A stretch of DNA of 64,000 bases from NCBI GenBank assembly GCA_026003355.1, contig BPHC01000006.1:1-64000 (forward strand). The letters run 5' to 3'. This stretch comes from Cyclobacteriaceae bacterium. Lineage in GTDB: Bacteria > Bacteroidota > Bacteroidia > Cytophagales > Cyclobacteriaceae. Both the position numbers and the translations under genes were made by a program. The notes beneath the pieces were generated by a model. That model was not told where the DNA came from. It saw only the letters and a program-made list of their open reading frames with translations, and did not search any database. This document shows, piece by piece, positions 29,590 to 38,659 of this stretch (the first letter of the stretch is position 1; each line of letters begins with the position of its first letter).

Positions 29590-29859
29590 TTACCAGCTGG
29601 CCTTGGTGAGGCCTGGTATTTTGCCTTCGGAGGCCATTTGGCGGAATACGTTGCGGCAAACGCCAAATTTGCGCAGGTAACCTCTGGGCCGGCCGGTGAT
29701 TTTGCACCGGTTGCGAAGACGCACAGGCGAGGCATTTCGCGGCAGCTTGTCGAGCGCCAGGTAATTGCCTTCTTTTTTAAGCCGTTTGCGCTTTTCGGCA
29801 TAGGTGGCTACCAGTTTTTCGCGTTTGGCCTGACGGGCTATGATGGAAAGTTTCGACAT
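29590..29859 (-). CDS. rpsN: 30S ribosomal protein S14, zinc-free form
   Basis: An 89-residue S14 of the long type without the CxxC zinc pairs; only two isolated Cys are present (LRNRCKI and FGVCRN). It starts [20 protein letters not shown] and ends with [18 protein letters not shown] 174-base gap separates it from rpsH, the largest gap in the ribosomal block; the 80 or so bases before the rpsH promoter hold nothing I recognise. Confidence 0.95.
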   Translation of the reverse strand: MSKLSIIARQAKREKLVATYAEKRKRLKKEGNYLALDKLPRNASPVRLRNRCKITGRPRGYLRKFGVCRNVFRQMASEGKIPGLTKASW

Positions 29860-29868
29860 ACAATATTT

Positions 29869-30420
29869 TTAATTTTTGTTTGCAAAGGGCATTCCGAAAG
29901 CCTTGAGCAGCTCATAGCTTTCCTCATCGGTCTTTGCCGTGGTAACAAAGGTGATGTCCATGCCACTTATTTTATTGACCTTATCAATGGATATTTCCGG
30001 GAAGATAATTTGCTCGCGGATACCCAGTGTGTAGTTGCCCCGGCCGTCAAAGCCTTTGGGGTTTACTCCGCGGAAGTCGCGCACGCGCGGAAGGGCGATG
30101 TTCATAAGCCTGTCCATGAATTCGAACATGCGGTTACCACGGAGGGTAACCCGCACTCCGATGGGCATGTTTTCGCGCAGCTTAAAGTTCGAAATGGCTT
30201 TTTTGGCTTTGGTGGGTACTGCGCGCTGCCCGGTTATGGCTGTTATTTCTTCAATGGCCTGTTCGATGAGTTTTTTATCGGCCACTGCTGCCCCCACGCC
30301 CTTGTTTATGCAAATCTTTTCGATTTTGGGCACCTGCATAACAGACTTATAGCCGAATTTGCTTTGCAGAGCCGGGATAATCTCCTTTTTATATTTTTCC
30401 TTTAATCTTGGGGTACTCAT
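29869..30420 (-). CDS. rplE: 50S ribosomal protein L5
   Basis: Binds 5S rRNA and contacts S13 across the subunit bridge, 183 residues. It has [20 protein letters not shown], the [15 protein letters not shown] strand and [20 protein letters not shown] near the end. Start overlaps the rplX stop by 4 bases (ATGA). Confidence 0.96.
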   Translation of the reverse strand: MSTPRLKEKYKKEIIPALQSKFGYKSVMQVPKIEKICINKGVGAAVADKKLIEQAIEEITAITGQRAVPTKAKKAISNFKLRENMPIGVRVTLRGNRMFEFMDRLMNIALPRVRDFRGVNPKGFDGRGNYTLGIREQIIFPEISIDKVNKISGMDITFVTTAKTDEESYELLKAFGMPFANKN

Positions 30421-30761
30421 GACTTAATGAATTCTCCTGTTTTTTTTGCGTAACGCTGCAGTTTACCTTTTTCGTTCAGCTTTCTTCCCACGCGCGTAGG
30501 TTTACCCGAGGCAGGGTCAATGAGCATCAGGTTGCTTACATGCACGGGTGCTTCGGTGCGTTTAATGCCGCCTTCGGGCTTGCCGGCCGAGGGTTTTTCG
30601 TGTTTGGTTACCACATTTATGCCCTCGACTATGGCTTTGCGCTTTTCGGGAAACACTTCCAGTACACGGCCGGTTTTACCTTTGTCGTCACCGGCCAGTA
30701 TTTTAACCATGTCGCCCTTGCGGATATGCAGCTTGGGCTGCTTGTTATACTTTCTTTCCAT
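30417..30761 (-). CDS. rplX: 50S ribosomal protein L24
   Basis: Assembly initiator of the large subunit, 114 residues, with a KOW motif ([19 protein letters not shown] and [20 protein letters not shown]). A short N-terminal extension [12 protein letters not shown] is present. One base after rplN; 4-base overlap with rplE. Confidence 0.95.
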   Translation of the reverse strand: MERKYNKQPKLHIRKGDMVKILAGDDKGKTGRVLEVFPEKRKAIVEGINVVTKHEKPSAGKPEGGIKRTEAPVHVSNLMLIDPASGKPTRVGRKLNEKGKLQRYAKKTGEFIKS

Positions 30762-30762
30762 A

Positions 30763-31131
30763 TTACAATACTTCGGGGGCCAGTGAAACGATTTTCATGA
30801 ATTGCTTTTCGCGCAGTTCGCGTGCCACGGGCCCGAATATGCGGGTTCCGCGGGGTTCATCCTGTGCGTTGAGCAATACTGCGGCGTTGTCTTCAAAGCG
30901 TATATATGAGCCGTCTTTTCTGCGCACTTCTTTACGGGTGCGCACCACAACGGCCTTGGTAACCGTACCTTTTTTAATTTGGCTGGTAGGCAATGCCGAT
31001 TTAACGGTAACGACAATCTTGTCGCCTACCGAGGCATATCTGCGGCCACTGCCGCCCAGTACGTGCATGCAAAGCACTTCTTTTGCTCCGCTGTTATCGG
31101 CAACTGTTAGTCGGGTTTCGGTTCGGATCAT
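30763..31131 (-). CDS. rplN: 50S ribosomal protein L14
   Basis: A 122-residue beta-barrel protein near bridge B5, highly conserved: [60 protein letters not shown] and a C-terminal LAPEVL. Normal length and position. Confidence 0.96.
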   Translation of the reverse strand: MIRTETRLTVADNSGAKEVLCMHVLGGSGRRYASVGDKIVVTVKSALPTSQIKKGTVTKAVVVRTRKEVRRKDGSYIRFEDNAAVLLNAQDEPRGTRIFGPVARELREKQFMKIVSLAPEVL

Positions 31132-31139
31132 GACCTTAC

Positions 31140-31394
31140 TTATTTAGCGCGTTCAACAATTTCAACCAGGCGCCAGCGCTTGCGTTTGCTCAGCGGGCGC
31201 GTTTCCATGATGCGCACAGTGTCGCCAATTCCGGCCTCATTTTTCTCGTCATGAGCCAGAAACTTGGTGGTTTTTTGAACGAACTTGCCATAAATAGGGT
31301 GTTTTACCCGGCGGTGTACGGCAACGGTAATGCTTTTCTGCATTTTGTTGCTCAACACGGTGCCAATCCGTTCTTTTCTTTTATTTCGTTCCAT
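31140..31394 (-). CDS. rpsQ: 30S ribosomal protein S17
   Basis: Primary 16S rRNA-binding OB-fold protein, 84 residues: [56 protein letters not shown]. Six bases after rpmC and eight before rplN. Confidence 0.95.
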   Translation of the reverse strand: MERNKRKERIGTVLSNKMQKSITVAVHRRVKHPIYGKFVQKTTKFLAHDEKNEAGIGDTVRIMETRPLSKRKRWRLVEIVERAK

Positions 31395-31400
31395 GCGCTT

Positions 31401-31595
31401 TTATTTTTCCAATTGCTTTTTTCTTAATTCAGTACTAAGCCGCGCAATAAGTTTGCGGGTTTCGCGGATGCGCATCGGGTTTTCGATGGCCGATATCCGG
31501 TGGGCAAACTTTAGTTTACGCAGGTTTTCTTTTTCGCTGTCTATTTTTTCGCGCAGCTCATCGACTGTCAGGGTTCTGATTTCTGTGTTTTTCAT
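31401..31595 (-). CDS. rpmC: 50S ribosomal protein L29
   Basis: A 64-residue two-helix protein at the exit tunnel where trigger factor and SRP dock. It has EIRTLTVDELREKIDSEKEN and the conserved RMRETRKLIARL-type segment (here MRIRETRKLIARLSTELRKK). Three bases after rplP. Confidence 0.94.
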   Translation of the reverse strand: MKNTEIRTLTVDELREKIDSEKENLRKLKFAHRISAIENPMRIRETRKLIARLSTELRKKQLEK

Positions 31596-31598
31596 GGC

Positions 31599-32024
31599 TT
31601 ACTGACCTTCAACGTAATCTCTGCGAACAACAAATTTGGTTTTAATGGGCAGCTTGCCTTCGGCCAGCCGCAAGGCCTGGCGGGCTGTGGCCATGCTTAC
31701 CCCGCCGGCTTCGAATAAAATGGTTCCCGGTTTTACAACGGCAACCCAGTATTCCGGTGCACCTTTACCTTTACCCATCCGCACTTCGGCCGGCTTTTTG
31801 GTGATGGGCTTATCTGGGAAAATGCGTATCCACACCTGGCCTTCGCGCTTCATTGCGCGGGTAAGGGCCACACGGGCGGCTTCGAGCTGGCGGGCGGTTA
31901 TCCAGCCACCTTCAAGCGATTTGAGGCCGAATGAACCAAATGCAATGGTGTGGCCCCGGGTGGCCATTCCCTTTACACGGCCCTTTTGCATTTTTCTGTA
32001 TTTGGTGCGTTTGGGTTGAAGCAT
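31599..32024 (-). CDS. rplP: 50S ribosomal protein L16
   Basis: A 141-residue protein beside the peptidyl transferase centre and A-site tRNA. It starts [20 protein letters not shown] and has the conserved [37 protein letters not shown] and [18 protein letters not shown] segments. Between rpsC and rpmC. Confidence 0.96.
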   Translation of the reverse strand: MLQPKRTKYRKMQKGRVKGMATRGHTIAFGSFGLKSLEGGWITARQLEAARVALTRAMKREGQVWIRIFPDKPITKKPAEVRMGKGKGAPEYWVAVVKPGTILFEAGGVSMATARQALRLAEGKLPIKTKFVVRRDYVEGQ

Positions 32025-32061
32025 GTTCTTAAACAGTTAAAGCGTTCACCTCTGTAATTTC

Positions 32062-32805
32062 TTATCTTTTTCTGCGTTCTCCGCTACGGCCTTCGCCACG
32101 CCTGCGTGCCGAGCGTTCGCCGCGGCCCGAAGGGGCTACAGTGCCCGTGGCCATCCCTACATTGGGCGAAAGGTCGCGTTTGCCATACACTTCGCCTTTA
32201 AATATCCACACCTTTATGCCGATTTTACCATAAACGGTTTGTGCTTCGGTTACGGCATAGTCGATGTCGGCACGGAGGGTGTGCAGGGGTACGCGGCCCT
32301 CTTTATATTGTTCTACACGTGCCATATCGGCACCTGCCAGCCTTCCGGAAACTTTTATTTTAATTCCTTCTGCCCCTACGCGCATGGCCGAGGCAATGGC
32401 CTGCTTCATGGCGCGCTTATAAGAAATGCGGGCTTCAATTTGTTGTGCGATGGACTCGCCAACCAGTTTGGCATCGAGTTCCGGGCGCTTAATTTCGAAT
32501 ATGTTTATCTGAACGTCTTTTCCGGTGAGGTGTTTTAGCTCTTCCTTAATTTTATCCACCTCGGTTCCGCCTTTACCAATAACTACTCCCGGCCGGGCGG
32601 TGTGGATGGTTAGGGTAATGCGCTTGAGCGTGCGTTCGATTACAATTTTCGATATACCTCCTTTGGGGATGCGGGCTTCAATGTATTTGCGTATCTTCTG
32701 GTCTTCCACCAGTTTATCGGCAAAGGTTTTGCCTCCATACCAGTTGGAATCCCAACCGCGTATAATACCCAGGCGCAGGCCTACCGGATTTACCTTTTGT
32801 CCCAT
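32062..32805 (-). CDS. rpsC: 30S ribosomal protein S3 with Arg/Gly-rich tail
   Basis: mRNA entry-channel protein, 247 residues. It has [20 protein letters not shown], a KH domain ([20 protein letters not shown]) and the C-terminal S3 domain ([19 protein letters not shown]). A low-complexity tail of about 30 residues rich in Arg, Gly and Ser ([20 protein letters not shown]) extends past the E. coli end. Its start shares a base with the rplV stop (TAATG). Confidence 0.96.
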   Translation of the reverse strand: MGQKVNPVGLRLGIIRGWDSNWYGGKTFADKLVEDQKIRKYIEARIPKGGISKIVIERTLKRITLTIHTARPGVVIGKGGTEVDKIKEELKHLTGKDVQINIFEIKRPELDAKLVGESIAQQIEARISYKRAMKQAIASAMRVGAEGIKIKVSGRLAGADMARVEQYKEGRVPLHTLRADIDYAVTEAQTVYGKIGIKVWIFKGEVYGKRDLSPNVGMATGTVAPSGRGERSARRRGEGRSGERRKR

Positions 32806-33263
32806 TATGCGTTCGTTTGGTTAGCGGTTACTGTTTCTTCTTTTTTCAGGCTGTCTAATACAAGGGTAACATGGTGCGAGCGTTTGCGTATTCTGTAGGC
32901 GCGACCCTGAGGTGCGGGGCGCAGGCGCTTAAGCATACGGCCGCCATCTACCCAAATGTATTTTACATACAAATCGGCTTCTTCCAGTTTGCCATCGGGA
33001 TTTTTAGCCTGCCAGTTGGCAATGGCCGAAAGGAGTAGTTTTTCCAGTTTGGGCGCTCCCGATTTAGCCTGATATTTCAAAATGTCGAGGGCGCGTGCCA
33101 CGCGTTCGCCGCGTATTAAATCGGCTACCAGCCGCATTTTGCGGGGAGAGGTGGGCACGTTGCGCATACTTGCTGTTATAGGTCCGCCTTCAGCGGCCTC
33201 TTTGCGCGCTTCGCGCTTCTGGCGCTTTAACACCGATCGTTTAATTTTCTTTTCGGTTTCCAT
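32805..33263 (-). CDS. rplV: 50S ribosomal protein L22
   Basis: Lines the exit tunnel through a beta-hairpin, 152 residues. It has [20 protein letters not shown], the [20 protein letters not shown] helix and the hairpin [20 protein letters not shown]. An N-terminal basic extension ([19 protein letters not shown]) and a short C-terminal tail make it longer than the 110-residue E. coli form. Confidence 0.95.
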   Translation of the reverse strand: METEKKIKRSVLKRQKREARKEAAEGGPITASMRNVPTSPRKMRLVADLIRGERVARALDILKYQAKSGAPKLEKLLLSAIANWQAKNPDGKLEEADLYVKYIWVDGGRMLKRLRPAPQGRAYRIRKRSHHVTLVLDSLKKEETVTANQTNA

Positions 33264-33265
33264 AC

Positions 33266-33544
33266 TTACTTACCTTCTTCTTTCCGGTTACCGGAGTGGC
33301 CGCGGAAGGTGCGTGTGGGCGCAAACTCGCCCAGCTTATGACCTACCATGTTTTCGGTTACATACACCGGTATGAATTTATTTCCATTGTGCACGGCAAA
33401 GGTGTGACCGATTAATTCGGGCACGATGGTTGACCTGCGCGACCAGGTTTTAATAACCGACTTCTTGCCGGCTTTTTCCATGGCTTCCACCTTTTTCAGC
33501 AGGCGAAAATCGCAGTAAGGTCCTTTTTTAACTGAACGTCCCAT
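33266..33544 (-). CDS. rpsS: 30S ribosomal protein S19
   Basis: Head protein of the small subunit, 92 residues: [78 protein letters not shown]. Two bases separate it from both rplB and rplV. Confidence 0.96.
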   Translation of the reverse strand: MGRSVKKGPYCDFRLLKKVEAMEKAGKKSVIKTWSRRSTIVPELIGHTFAVHNGNKFIPVYVTENMVGHKLGEFAPTRTFRGHSGNRKEEGK

Positions 33545-33546
33545 GG

Positions 33547-34371
33547 TTATTTCTTCCTCCTGGATATGATCATTTTATCAGAATACTTTTTGGGGTGCCG
33601 TGTTTTCTTTCCTTTGGCATACAGGCCCTTGCGCGAGCGCGGGTGCCCGCCCGAGGCGCGGCCTTCGCCACCACCCATAGGGTGATCGACCGGGTTCATG
33701 GATACACCGCGGTTGCGTGGCCTTCTGCCTTTCCAGCGCATGCGGCCGGCCTTACCGATGCTCTCGTTCATGTGGTCGGCATTGGAAACGGCCCCTACGG
33801 TGGCCATGCAGGTTTCCAGTACATTGCGCATTTCGCCCGACGGCATTTTAAGTGTTGCCAAACCGTTTTCGCGTGCCATAAGCTGCACAAAGGTGCCGGC
33901 GCTGCGGGCTATGGCACCGCCTTTTCCGGGTTTGAGTTCAACGTTATGCACAATGGTACCCAGGGGTATGTTAGCCAGGGGCAGCGCATTGCCAACTTCG
34001 GGGGGTACATCAGGACCGGACATTACCACCTGTCCTACTTTCAGGCCATCAGGAGCCAGTATGTACGTTTTATATCCATCGGCATAGCTCAGCAGGGCCA
34101 CGCGCGCAGAACGTGTGGGGTCATATTCAATGGATTTAACGGTGGCCGGAATGCCGGTTTTGTTCCTTTTAAAGTCAACCAGCCGTATTTTTTGCTTATG
34201 TCCCCCACCAATGTACCGCATGGTCATGTGCCCATCGTTGTTGCGGCCGCCCGTTTTTTTACGGGTTACCACCAGCGACTTTTCAGGCCGCGTTGCCGTA
34301 ATGTCGTCAAACGAGGGCGCCAGCCTGTGGCGGGTGCCGGGGGTAACGGGTTTTAGTTTCCTCAACGCCAT
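33547..34371 (-). CDS. rplB: 50S ribosomal protein L2
   Basis: Core protein needed for subunit joining and peptidyl transfer, 274 residues. It has [20 protein letters not shown], the [19 protein letters not shown]-type stretch and the active-centre loop [20 protein letters not shown] with its conserved His. Normal length. Between rplW and rpsS. Confidence 0.97.
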   Translation of the reverse strand: MALRKLKPVTPGTRHRLAPSFDDITATRPEKSLVVTRKKTGGRNNDGHMTMRYIGGGHKQKIRLVDFKRNKTGIPATVKSIEYDPTRSARVALLSYADGYKTYILAPDGLKVGQVVMSGPDVPPEVGNALPLANIPLGTIVHNVELKPGKGGAIARSAGTFVQLMARENGLATLKMPSGEMRNVLETCMATVGAVSNADHMNESIGKAGRMRWKGRRPRNRGVSMNPVDHPMGGGEGRASGGHPRSRKGLYAKGKKTRHPKKYSDKMIISRRKK

Positions 34372-34385
34372 GACGCTCTCTGTCT

Positions 34386-34673
34386 TTAAATGTTGCTATA
34401 AAAATCTATTACCTCTCCGCTGGCCAGGGTTACAATTGCCTTTTTGTAGCTGGGCTTGCGTCCTTTTAAGGTGCCGGTTTTGGTATAGCGAACCTTTTCT
34501 TTTCCCATTACGCGCATGGTACTAACTTTTTCCACGTTAACGCCATACTGTTTTTCTACGGCATTCTTAATCTCTATTTTGTTGGCTTTGATATCAACAA
34601 TGAAACCGTACTTACCCTTTTCGTTAAGGGCAGATACTTTTTCGGTTACCAGTGGACGTTTCAGTACGCTCAT
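34386..34673 (-). CDS. rplW: 50S ribosomal protein L23
   Basis: Exit-tunnel protein that docks trigger factor and SRP, 95 residues: [40 protein letters not shown] and [20 protein letters not shown]. It overlaps the rplD stop by 4 bases (ATGA). Confidence 0.95.
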   Translation of the reverse strand: MSVLKRPLVTEKVSALNEKGKYGFIVDIKANKIEIKNAVEKQYGVNVEKVSTMRVMGKEKVRYTKTGTLKGRKPSYKKAIVTLASGEVIDFYSNI

Positions 34674-35305
34674 GACGCTTTGTTTAACAGGGTTTCAACC
34701 TTGGCAACGGAACTTTCCAGCAAAATCAGCGCATCGGCATTCAGCACATCATAGGTGTTAATCTGATCGGCCGTGGTGATTTTGGTATTTTTAAGGTTTC
34801 TGCCCGACAGAACTATGTTTTTGTTTGTTTCGGGCAGCACCAGCAAAGTTTTTTTATCGGCCAGCGAAAGGGCAGCCAGCAGGCTTTGGTAGTTTTTGGT
34901 TTTGGGTTGCTCGAAGGTAAAGTCTTCGAGTACGGCAATGGCGTTTTCGCGGGCTTTGTAGGTAAGGGCCGATTTTCTGGCCAGATCTTTTATTTTTTTG
35001 TTGACCTTGATGGAATAATCACGGGGAACGGGTCCGAATATGCGTCCGCCTCCACGGAACTGCGGGTTTTTGATGCTACCGGCCCGGGCTCCGCCGGTAC
35101 CTTTTTGCCTTTTGATTTTTCGGGTTGAGCCGGAGATTTCGTTGCGTTGTTTGGATTTGTGCGTGCCCTGGCGCTGGTTGGCCAAATAGCTTTTCACATC
35201 CAGATAAATGGCATGGTCGTTTGGCTCAACAGCAAATATGGCATCGGAAAGGACAACCTTTCGAGAAGTCTTTTCTCCGTTGGTTTTTACTACGGCTACT
35301 TCCAT
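34670..35305 (-). CDS. rplD: 50S ribosomal protein L4
   Basis: Tunnel-wall protein, 211 residues from the ATG at 35305 ([20 protein letters not shown]). It has [40 protein letters not shown] and [20 protein letters not shown]. In E. coli L4 represses the S10 operon; no leader like the E. coli one is evident. It shares one base with the rplC stop (TGATG); a GTG one codon upstream is an alternative start. Confidence 0.95.
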   Translation of the reverse strand: MEVAVVKTNGEKTSRKVVLSDAIFAVEPNDHAIYLDVKSYLANQRQGTHKSKQRNEISGSTRKIKRQKGTGGARAGSIKNPQFRGGGRIFGPVPRDYSIKVNKKIKDLARKSALTYKARENAIAVLEDFTFEQPKTKNYQSLLAALSLADKKTLLVLPETNKNIVLSGRNLKNTKITTADQINTYDVLNADALILLESSVAKVETLLNKAS

Positions 35306-35937
35306 CACTTCTGCAGAATTACAGTTGAATTTTTAGCGCCCGGAACCGAACCACTTACCACAATAATGTTCTGTTCGGGCATAATCTTCATTACCCTGAG
35401 GTTGGTAATCTTTACACGGTCGTTACCCATGCGCCCGGCAAGGCGCTTTCCTTTAATAACGCGCGAAGCAAAAGATGCATTACCCATTGAGCCCGGCGCA
35501 CGCAAGCGGTTGTGCTGACCGTGGGTTGCCTCGCCTACGCCGGCAAAACCATGACGTTTTACCACGCCCTGGAAGCCACGGCCCTTCGATGTACCCACCA
35601 CATCCACAAAATCGCCTTCATTGAACACCTGCTCTACACGGATTTCTTTTCCAACTTCAACAATGCCTTCAAATTCCTTTCTGAAATCGCGGAACTCTGC
35701 AATATTTTTTTTGGGTGTGGTTCCCGCCTTCTTGAAATGACCAATAAGTGCTTTAGGTGTGTTCTTTTCCTTGCGATCGCCATAGGCAAGCTGTACGGCC
35801 CGGTATCCGTCTGTTTCAACATTTTTTACCTGCGTAACCACACAGGGACCGGCTTGAATTACCGTGCAGGCAATGCTTTGCCCGTCAGCACCGTAAATGC
35901 TGGTCATCCCGATTTTTCTTCCTATAATTCCAGGCAT
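35305..35937 (-). CDS. rplC: 50S ribosomal protein L3
   Basis: First gene of the block, 210 residues: [40 protein letters not shown], then the conserved [20 protein letters not shown] and the [20 protein letters not shown] region. In most bacteria rpsJ comes just before rplC; here rplC follows a strong promoter directly and a divergent transporter gene lies beyond. rpsJ and the str genes are therefore elsewhere in this genome. Confidence 0.96.
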   Translation of the reverse strand: MPGIIGRKIGMTSIYGADGQSIACTVIQAGPCVVTQVKNVETDGYRAVQLAYGDRKEKNTPKALIGHFKKAGTTPKKNIAEFRDFRKEFEGIVEVGKEIRVEQVFNEGDFVDVVGTSKGRGFQGVVKRHGFAGVGEATHGQHNRLRAPGSMGNASFASRVIKGKRLAGRMGNDRVKITNLRVMKIMPEQNIIVVSGSVPGAKNSTVILQK

Positions 35938-35968
35938 GGGTAAACCTTTTAATGCTTGTTTTTCAGGC

Positions 35969-35991
35969 TTTTGCGCGTTCTTCGCGCAAAA
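35969..35991 (-). promoter_or_regulatory. Hairpin in the rplC leader
   Basis: A perfect 9-bp stem (35969-35977 with 35983-35991, TTTTGCGCG/CGCGCAAAA) with a 5-base loop sits about 10 bases after the expected start of the ribosomal transcript and 32 bases before rplC. It is not followed by a T run, so it is a leader structure rather than a terminator. Confidence 0.55.
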
Positions 35992-35999
35992 AAGGACTG

Positions 36000-36030
36000 C
36001 AAAGATAGGATATAGGATTTAGTTAGCAAA
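36000..36030 (-). promoter_or_regulatory. Main promoter of the ribosomal protein block
   Basis: A perfect Bacteroidota promoter on the minus strand: -33 TTTG (36027-36030), 19 bases, -7 TATCTTTG (36000-36007). It is followed by GCAGTCC and a T6 run. Same layout and spacing as the rpsH promoter. Confidence 0.88.
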
Positions 36031-36107
36031 CCTGCCCCTCTTTTTTTTAAAATCGGGCCACCCGGCAATTGGGTTTTTCCTATCATTGATGCCGGAAAAA
36101 CGGTTCC

Positions 36108-37103
36108 GTGGTGCGTTGGTGGTTACTTTCTCTTTTAGTAATACTGCTGGTGGTGGCTCATCTGCTGTCGGGCAGCGTGTTTATTCCCCCGGCCGGGGTT
36201 TTAAAAATCATAACGGGTAAAGTGCCTGAACAGCCGGCCTGGGCCGACCTGATTTGGCTATACCGTTTACCCAAGGCCCTCACTGCCCTGCTGGCCGGTA
36301 GCGCCCTTTCGCTAAGCGGCCTGTTTATGCAAACTTATTTCAGAAACCCGCTGGCAGGACCTGATGTGCTGGGATTAAGTGCAGGTGCAAGTCTTTTCGT
36401 GGCGCTTTTTATTATGACCGGAAGCGTTTTGCCCCTCCCATCGGGCAGCGCCTCGGTTTTAATTGCAGCGTTTGCGGGAAGTGCACTGGTCTTTCTGCTT
36501 ATGACTTCGGTCGCCTATCTGTTAAAGGATGCCTCTTCACTGCTTATTAGCGGCCTGATGGTAAGCGCACTGGTTTCGGCACTGGTAAGTGTTTTGCATT
36601 TCTTTTCCCGTGCCGAGCTGCAGCAATATTTTTTTATGTGGTCAATGGGCAGCCTGGGGCATTTGAATTATACGGAACTGGTGTGGCTTGCCCTTGCCCT
36701 TGCTCTGGGAACATTGCTGGCCGCCACACTCACCAAGGCCGCAAATGCCTGGCTGCTGGGTGAAAATTACGCGCGCAGCATGGGCATTGCCACCGGGCGC
36801 ACCCGCCTACTCATTATTATATGTGCCAGTTTGCTTACTGGTGCGGTAACAGCTTTTTGCGGACCCATTGGCTTTGTAGGTATTGCAGTACCCCACCTTA
36901 CGCGCCTGCTTTTCAGAACGGCTAATCATCGCCAACTAATACCGGGTACATTGCTGTGCGGTGGCGCACTGATGTTGCTTTGCGACCTGACCGCCCAGCT
37001 TCCGGGCAGTGCGCGTGTTCTTCCCATAAACGTAATCACCGCACTGGTGGGGTCGCCTGTGGTGATCTGGGTTATTATGCGCAACAAGAAAACCTGGGTA
37101 TGA
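36108..37103 (+). CDS. FecCD-family ABC transporter permease (iron chelate / cobalamin type)
   Basis: Inner membrane permease of about 331 residues, with the roughly ten spans of the FecCD/BtuC family. It has LIWLYRLPKALTALLAGSAL, the LSGLFMQTYFRNPLAGPDVL-GLSAGAS signature and CGPIGFVGIAVPHLTRLLF. The start is uncertain: GTG at 36108 opens the frame, while an ATG at 36089 lies in another frame that would join if one G were removed near 36107-36111 (giving MPEKRFRVRWW). It overlaps the ATPase by 3 bases. No binding-protein gene is adjacent. Confidence 0.9.
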   Translation: MVRWWLLSLLVILLVVAHLLSGSVFIPPAGVLKIITGKVPEQPAWADLIWLYRLPKALTALLAGSALSLSGLFMQTYFRNPLAGPDVLGLSAGASLFVALFIMTGSVLPLPSGSASVLIAAFAGSALVFLLMTSVAYLLKDASSLLISGLMVSALVSALVSVLHFFSRAELQQYFFMWSMGSLGHLNYTELVWLALALALGTLLAATLTKAANAWLLGENYARSMGIATGRTRLLIIICASLLTGAVTAFCGPIGFVGIAVPHLTRLLFRTANHRQLIPGTLLCGGALMLLCDLTAQLPGSARVLPINVITALVGSPVVIWVIMRNKKTWV

Positions 37104-38074
37104 GCAATAAGGCTGTTTTGCTGCAAACCCGTAGTCTTTCCGTTGGGTATGAGAAGCCTCAAAAACAGGTGCTTCTGGAAAACCTCCACCTTGCCCTGCC
37201 GGCAGGATCGCTGGTTTGCTTTATGGGCCCCAATGGTATTGGCAAATCTACCCTGCTGCGTACCCTGGCAGGCTTGCAAAAGCCACTTTCGGGCGAAGTC
37301 ATCCTTTCGGCTGAAAAGCCAGGGCCGACCGAAACCTTTGTATCGGTAGTTTTAACCGACAGGACCCCGGCACTTTACCTCACCGCCGAAGAAGTAATTG
37401 CCTTTGGCCGCTACCCCTACCTGAACTGGCTGGCACAGCTTTCGGCCCACGACCGGAATGTTATTGAACAGGCCATTGCAACAACCCATGTTGCGGCATT
37501 TCGCCACCGCAAAATGTTTGAGCTGAGTGACGGCCAGATTCAGTTAACCATGATTGCCCGGGCCCTGGCCCAGGAAACGCCTGTAATGTTACTGGATGAA
37601 CCTACCGCCCACCTCGACCTGAACAACCGGGTAGAAATAATGAACATGTTAAGAGAAATAGCCCGCCAACAGGGTAAAGCCGTGCTGGTGGCCACCCATG
37701 AGCTGGACCTTGCGCTGCAAACAGCCGATCTGATTTGGCTGGCCGGAGAGCAGCGAAACGTGCTTACCGGCTTTCCGGAAGATCTGGTGCTGAACGGAGT
37801 GTTTGACACCATTTTCCGCTTCAAGGGTTTTGACCTTAAAACCGGAAAAATACAGCACAATCCATGGCGAAATGTGCCTGTAACCTTAACCGGTGAAGGG
37901 GCAGAATATTTGTGGACCAAAAATGCACTGGAAAGAAACGGCTACGGCGTTCAGGCAGAAAGTTCCATTCTGGTAGAGGTAAAACGCAGCCATGAGCTGA
38001 TGTGGCTGGTAAACGGGCAGGCATGCCACAGCCTGGAAGAAGTAATTACAGTGCTTAACCGAAATAGTTGCTGA
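37100..38074 (+). CDS. FecE/HmuV-type ABC transporter ATPase with C-terminal extension
   Basis: Energises the FecCD-type permease just upstream, to which it is joined by an ATGA overlap. The 324-residue protein has Walker A GPNGIGKST, signature LSDGQ (usual LSGGQ), Walker B VMLLDEPTAHLD and the switch His in VATHELDLAL. Family members are about 255 residues; this one has about 70 extra C-terminal residues (VPVTLTGEGAEYLWTKNALE onwards) that look folded and contain alternating strands and helices. A regulatory or partner-binding role for the extension is a guess. Confidence 0.9.
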   Translation: MSNKAVLLQTRSLSVGYEKPQKQVLLENLHLALPAGSLVCFMGPNGIGKSTLLRTLAGLQKPLSGEVILSAEKPGPTETFVSVVLTDRTPALYLTAEEVIAFGRYPYLNWLAQLSAHDRNVIEQAIATTHVAAFRHRKMFELSDGQIQLTMIARALAQETPVMLLDEPTAHLDLNNRVEIMNMLREIARQQGKAVLVATHELDLALQTADLIWLAGEQRNVLTGFPEDLVLNGVFDTIFRFKGFDLKTGKIQHNPWRNVPVTLTGEGAEYLWTKNALERNGYGVQAESSILVEVKRSHELMWLVNGQACHSLEEVITVLNRNSC

Positions 38075-38091
38075 GTGGCTTTTACCGACCT

Positions 38092-38616
38092 TTACTGTTT
38101 TTCTTTCTCACGGTAAAAGTTTAGCGATACCGAATTAACGCAGTATCGTTTTCCGGTTAAGGTGGGGCCGTCATCGAACACATGCCCCAGGTGCGAACCA
38201 CAGTTGGCGCACAGTATTTCGGTGCGAATCCAGCCGTGCGAGGTATCGGTTACGTATCGGATTTTACCCCCCTCTATGGCGCGGTCAAAGCTGGGCCATC
38301 CGCAGTCGGAGTCGAATTTCATATCCGAAGTAAAGAGCTCTGCTCCGCAGGCTGCACAGGTGTAAACACCCTTCTCATTAAATTTATAGTACTTTCCCGT
38401 AAAGGGCGCTTCGGTACCTTTTTCCCTCAAAATGTGGTATTGCTCGGGCGTTAGTATTTTTTTCCACTCTTCTTCTGTCTTAAATACCTTTTGTTCGGCA
38501 ACAAAGGGTTTTTCTTTTTCAATAATATTTGATTTCATGTCGCGCATATGCTGGGCTTGATTGGTACAACTGATTAACAAACCGGCAATCCAGATGAAGT
38601 GATGTTGTTTCATCAT
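38092..38616 (-). CDS. msrB: Peptide methionine-R-sulfoxide reductase, probable lipoprotein
   Basis: Repairs oxidised methionine (R form). The 174-residue protein has a signal-like start with a lipobox ([12 protein letters not shown], Cys near residue 17), suggesting a lipid-anchored periplasmic enzyme. The MsrB core holds two zinc CxxC pairs (CAACGAE and [12 protein letters not shown]), [10 protein letters not shown] and the catalytic Cys in [13 protein letters not shown]. It is convergent with the ABC ATPase gene. No MsrA is attached. Confidence 0.92.
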   Translation of the reverse strand: MMKQHHFIWIAGLLISCTNQAQHMRDMKSNIIEKEKPFVAEQKVFKTEEEWKKILTPEQYHILREKGTEAPFTGKYYKFNEKGVYTCAACGAELFTSDMKFDSDCGWPSFDRAIEGGKIRYVTDTSHGWIRTEILCANCGSHLGHVFDDGPTLTGKRYCVNSVSLNFYREKEKQ

Positions 38617-38659
38617 AAGTTAAACAATTTAGTTTTTGCTAATGTTCGGCATGCACCCG

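Noticed and set aside
36089-36208. Short frame starting ATG at 36089 before the FecCD-type permease
   Set aside because: It stops after about 40 codons and its start probably belongs to the permease if one base is removed, so it is not called as a separate gene.
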